This document shows, in pieces, positions 13,635-14,370 of a DNA stretch of 14,370 nucleotides. The stretch spans positions 1-14,370 of the forward strand of contig DAMC01000100.1 of NCBI GenBank assembly GCA_002499525.1, read 5' to 3'. The position numbers were made by a program, and so were the translations under genes. The stretch comes from Nitrosopumilales archaeon UBA218. GTDB taxonomy: Archaea; Thermoproteota; Nitrososphaeria; Nitrososphaerales; Nitrosopumilaceae. How positions within the stretch are numbered: position 1 is the stretch's first letter; each line of letters starts with the position of its first letter. The notes below the pieces were generated by a model, which worked only from the letters and a program-made list of their open reading frames with translations, was not told where the DNA came from and did no database searches.

Positions 13635-13721
13635 ATGCAAGGCAAAGGCTGGTTCATCGCCATGGCAATAACAGTGGCCATAGTTTGGTGGGGCGTAAAT
13701 TACCTATTTCCGTGGAAATAA
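13635..13721 (+). CDS. Predicted single-pass membrane microprotein, 28 aa
   Basis: This short frame codes for MQGKGWFIAMAITVAIVWWG followed by VNYLFPWK. It has a basic N-terminal tip (K4), one hydrophobic helix of about 18-20 residues (6-24) rich in Ala, Ile, Val and Trp, and a terminal Trp-Lys. The charge layout is that of a small integral membrane protein. Support for reality: a TATA box at leaderless spacing, a helix of just membrane length, ending in aromatic residues typical of the interface, and placement in otherwise empty DNA between tRNA-His and the CorA-like gene. A competing frame from ATG 13625 encodes a 37-residue basic peptide with no recognisable features. The function is unknown; it could be a small subunit of a respiratory or transport complex. 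Confidence 0.5.
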   Translation: MQGKGWFIAMAITVAIVWWGVNYLFPWK

Positions 13722-13734
13722 GGATCTTACAGAC

Positions 13735-14370
13735 TTAACCTAAGAGCCATCCACGTTTATAGAAATATGTCAGCATTCCTAGTGCTGGAATTGCAGAAAT
13801 TATCAAAATTACAATAAAAGTAGTAAAGGGTCCAAGAAATGTCCAGCTTCCTGTCTCTATTCCCCCAGGTATGTTCACATTCATGCCGTATATGGCAGAT
13901 ACAACTGATGGTGGAATTGTTAGTGTGAATATTATAGTAAGAACCCCTAGTATTTTGTTTGATTTTTCACTTGATAGCATAAAGTCAGTATCTTTGTAGA
14001 TCTCCATTGTTTCTTTTGCCTCATCAAGAGTTTCAGCAACTTTGTCAATGTGATCAATTACATCATCAAAATGTATTGCCAAATCATCTTCTGGATTTGA
14101 GAATCTTTGTGTATTTTTTGACGTTTCCGTCATTGTTTTTCTGAGTGGATGGACAATTCTTCTCAATATAGTAATTTCACGTCTTAGCAAAGAGATTTTT
14201 TTTGGCGTGGAAATGTTCTCGTCAAATACGTCATCCTCTATTTCATCAAGATTAGCCAGAATTCTGCGCAAGGTATGCAGTAAATCATCCACAAGCACGT
14301 CAGCAATTTTGTATAAGAGATATCCTGGCGAATTACTAAGTAGTTCATTTCTGGTTTGTGAGTTGTCTTT
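13735..14370 (-). CDS. CorA-type divalent cation transporter, 5' end outside the window (partial)
   Basis: The visible 211 codons are the C-terminal part of a CorA-family magnesium/cobalt channel. The frame stays open to the right edge, so the GTG at 14298 is not the start; 24 more codons upstream (ending LLYKIADV) fit the family. Seen: a long helical stalk rich in acidic and basic residues, LRREITILRRIVHPLR, and the DVIDHIDKVAETLDEAKETMEIY stretch. The first membrane helix (ILGVLTIIFTLTIPPSVVSAI) is followed directly by the signature YGMNVNIPG, then a second helix (TTFIVILIISAIPALGMLTYFYKRG) and a short basic tail. The GMN motif is the selectivity filter of the pentameric channel. The cytoplasmic N-terminal domain is mostly missing from the window. 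The stop is 13 nt from the convergent microprotein. Confidence 0.93.
   Translation of the reverse strand, partial: KDNSQTRNELLSNSPGYLLYKIADVLVDDLLHTLRRILANLDEIEDDVFDENISTPKKISLLRREITILRRIVHPLRKTMTETSKNTQRFSNPEDDLAIHFDDVIDHIDKVAETLDEAKETMEIYKDTDFMLSSEKSNKILGVLTIIFTLTIPPSVVSAIYGMNVNIPGGIETGSWTFLGPFTTFIVILIISAIPALGMLTYFYKRGWLLG

Noticed and set aside
13625..13738. 37-codon basic frame from ATG 13625 overlapping the microprotein
   Set aside because: It shows no family resemblance and runs into the end of the CorA-like gene; the hydrophobic frame from 13635 has coherent membrane-protein features and better TATA spacing.
1..14370. CRISPR arrays, insertion sequences, integrase or attachment sites at the tRNA genes
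   Set aside because: No regularly spaced repeats, transposase or integrase frames were seen, and neither tRNA 3' end is duplicated nearby.

Overview
The window looks like chromosomal core DNA from an ammonia-oxidising-type archaeon (Thaumarchaeota/Nitrososphaeria, probably Nitrosopumilales). Four things point that way: archaeal-type RpoN, uS2 and GluRS; an archaeal mevalonate/isoprenoid set; AT-rich DNA with archaeal TATA boxes about 25 nt ahead of leaderless start codons; and small proteins that resemble thaumarchaeal families (a DUF6659-like protein, UPF0147). The placement is made by recognition only; no search was run. I see no phage, insertion sequence, CRISPR array or other mobile element.

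Layout. The left edge (1-396) carries the end of a translin-family gene, whose stop codon abuts a tRNA-Leu(GAG) gene on the minus strand. A single near-symmetric TATA element (499-511) appears to serve both that tRNA and, rightward, the long cluster rpoN - eno - rps2 - MEMO - mvk (531-4424). Its genes are separated by 0-9 nt or overlap by 4 nt. A second promoter at 4437-4444 starts ipk - idi - idsA - gltX - FAH-family hydrolase (4469-9399), again tightly packed.

From 9400 on, the genes are small and mostly have their own promoters: a Rieske ferredoxin, a UPF0147 protein, a SAM methyltransferase and a 114-aa unknown. The unknown converges, with overlapping stop codons, on a minus-strand zinc alcohol dehydrogenase. 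After the divergent dehydrogenase / DUF6659-like pair comes the largest gene-poor gap (12612-12841), then a DUF309 protein, tRNA-His(GTG) on the minus strand, a 28-residue predicted membrane microprotein, and the 3' part of a CorA-type transporter gene that runs off the right edge.

How the genes work together. The central cluster joins transcription and translation genes (RNA polymerase subunit N, uS2, GluRS) and enolase to the isoprenoid branch that makes archaeal lipid precursors. Mevalonate kinase makes phosphomevalonate. Isopentenyl phosphate kinase makes IPP. The isomerase supplies DMAPP, and the prenyl synthase condenses them to geranylgeranyl diphosphate. This parallels a gene order I recall from euryarchaeal methanogens, but here rpoK and RNase J are absent from their usual slots, and a Nudix-fold (type I) isomerase stands where a flavin type II enzyme is usually found. 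That isomerase has Ala at the position of the catalytic Cys while all the metal ligands are kept, which I consider the most interesting biochemical point in the window.

I did not find a convincing new multi-gene defence or mobile system. The best leads are the variant isomerase, the membrane microprotein, the intergenic region with an inverted repeat, and the shared symmetric promoter.
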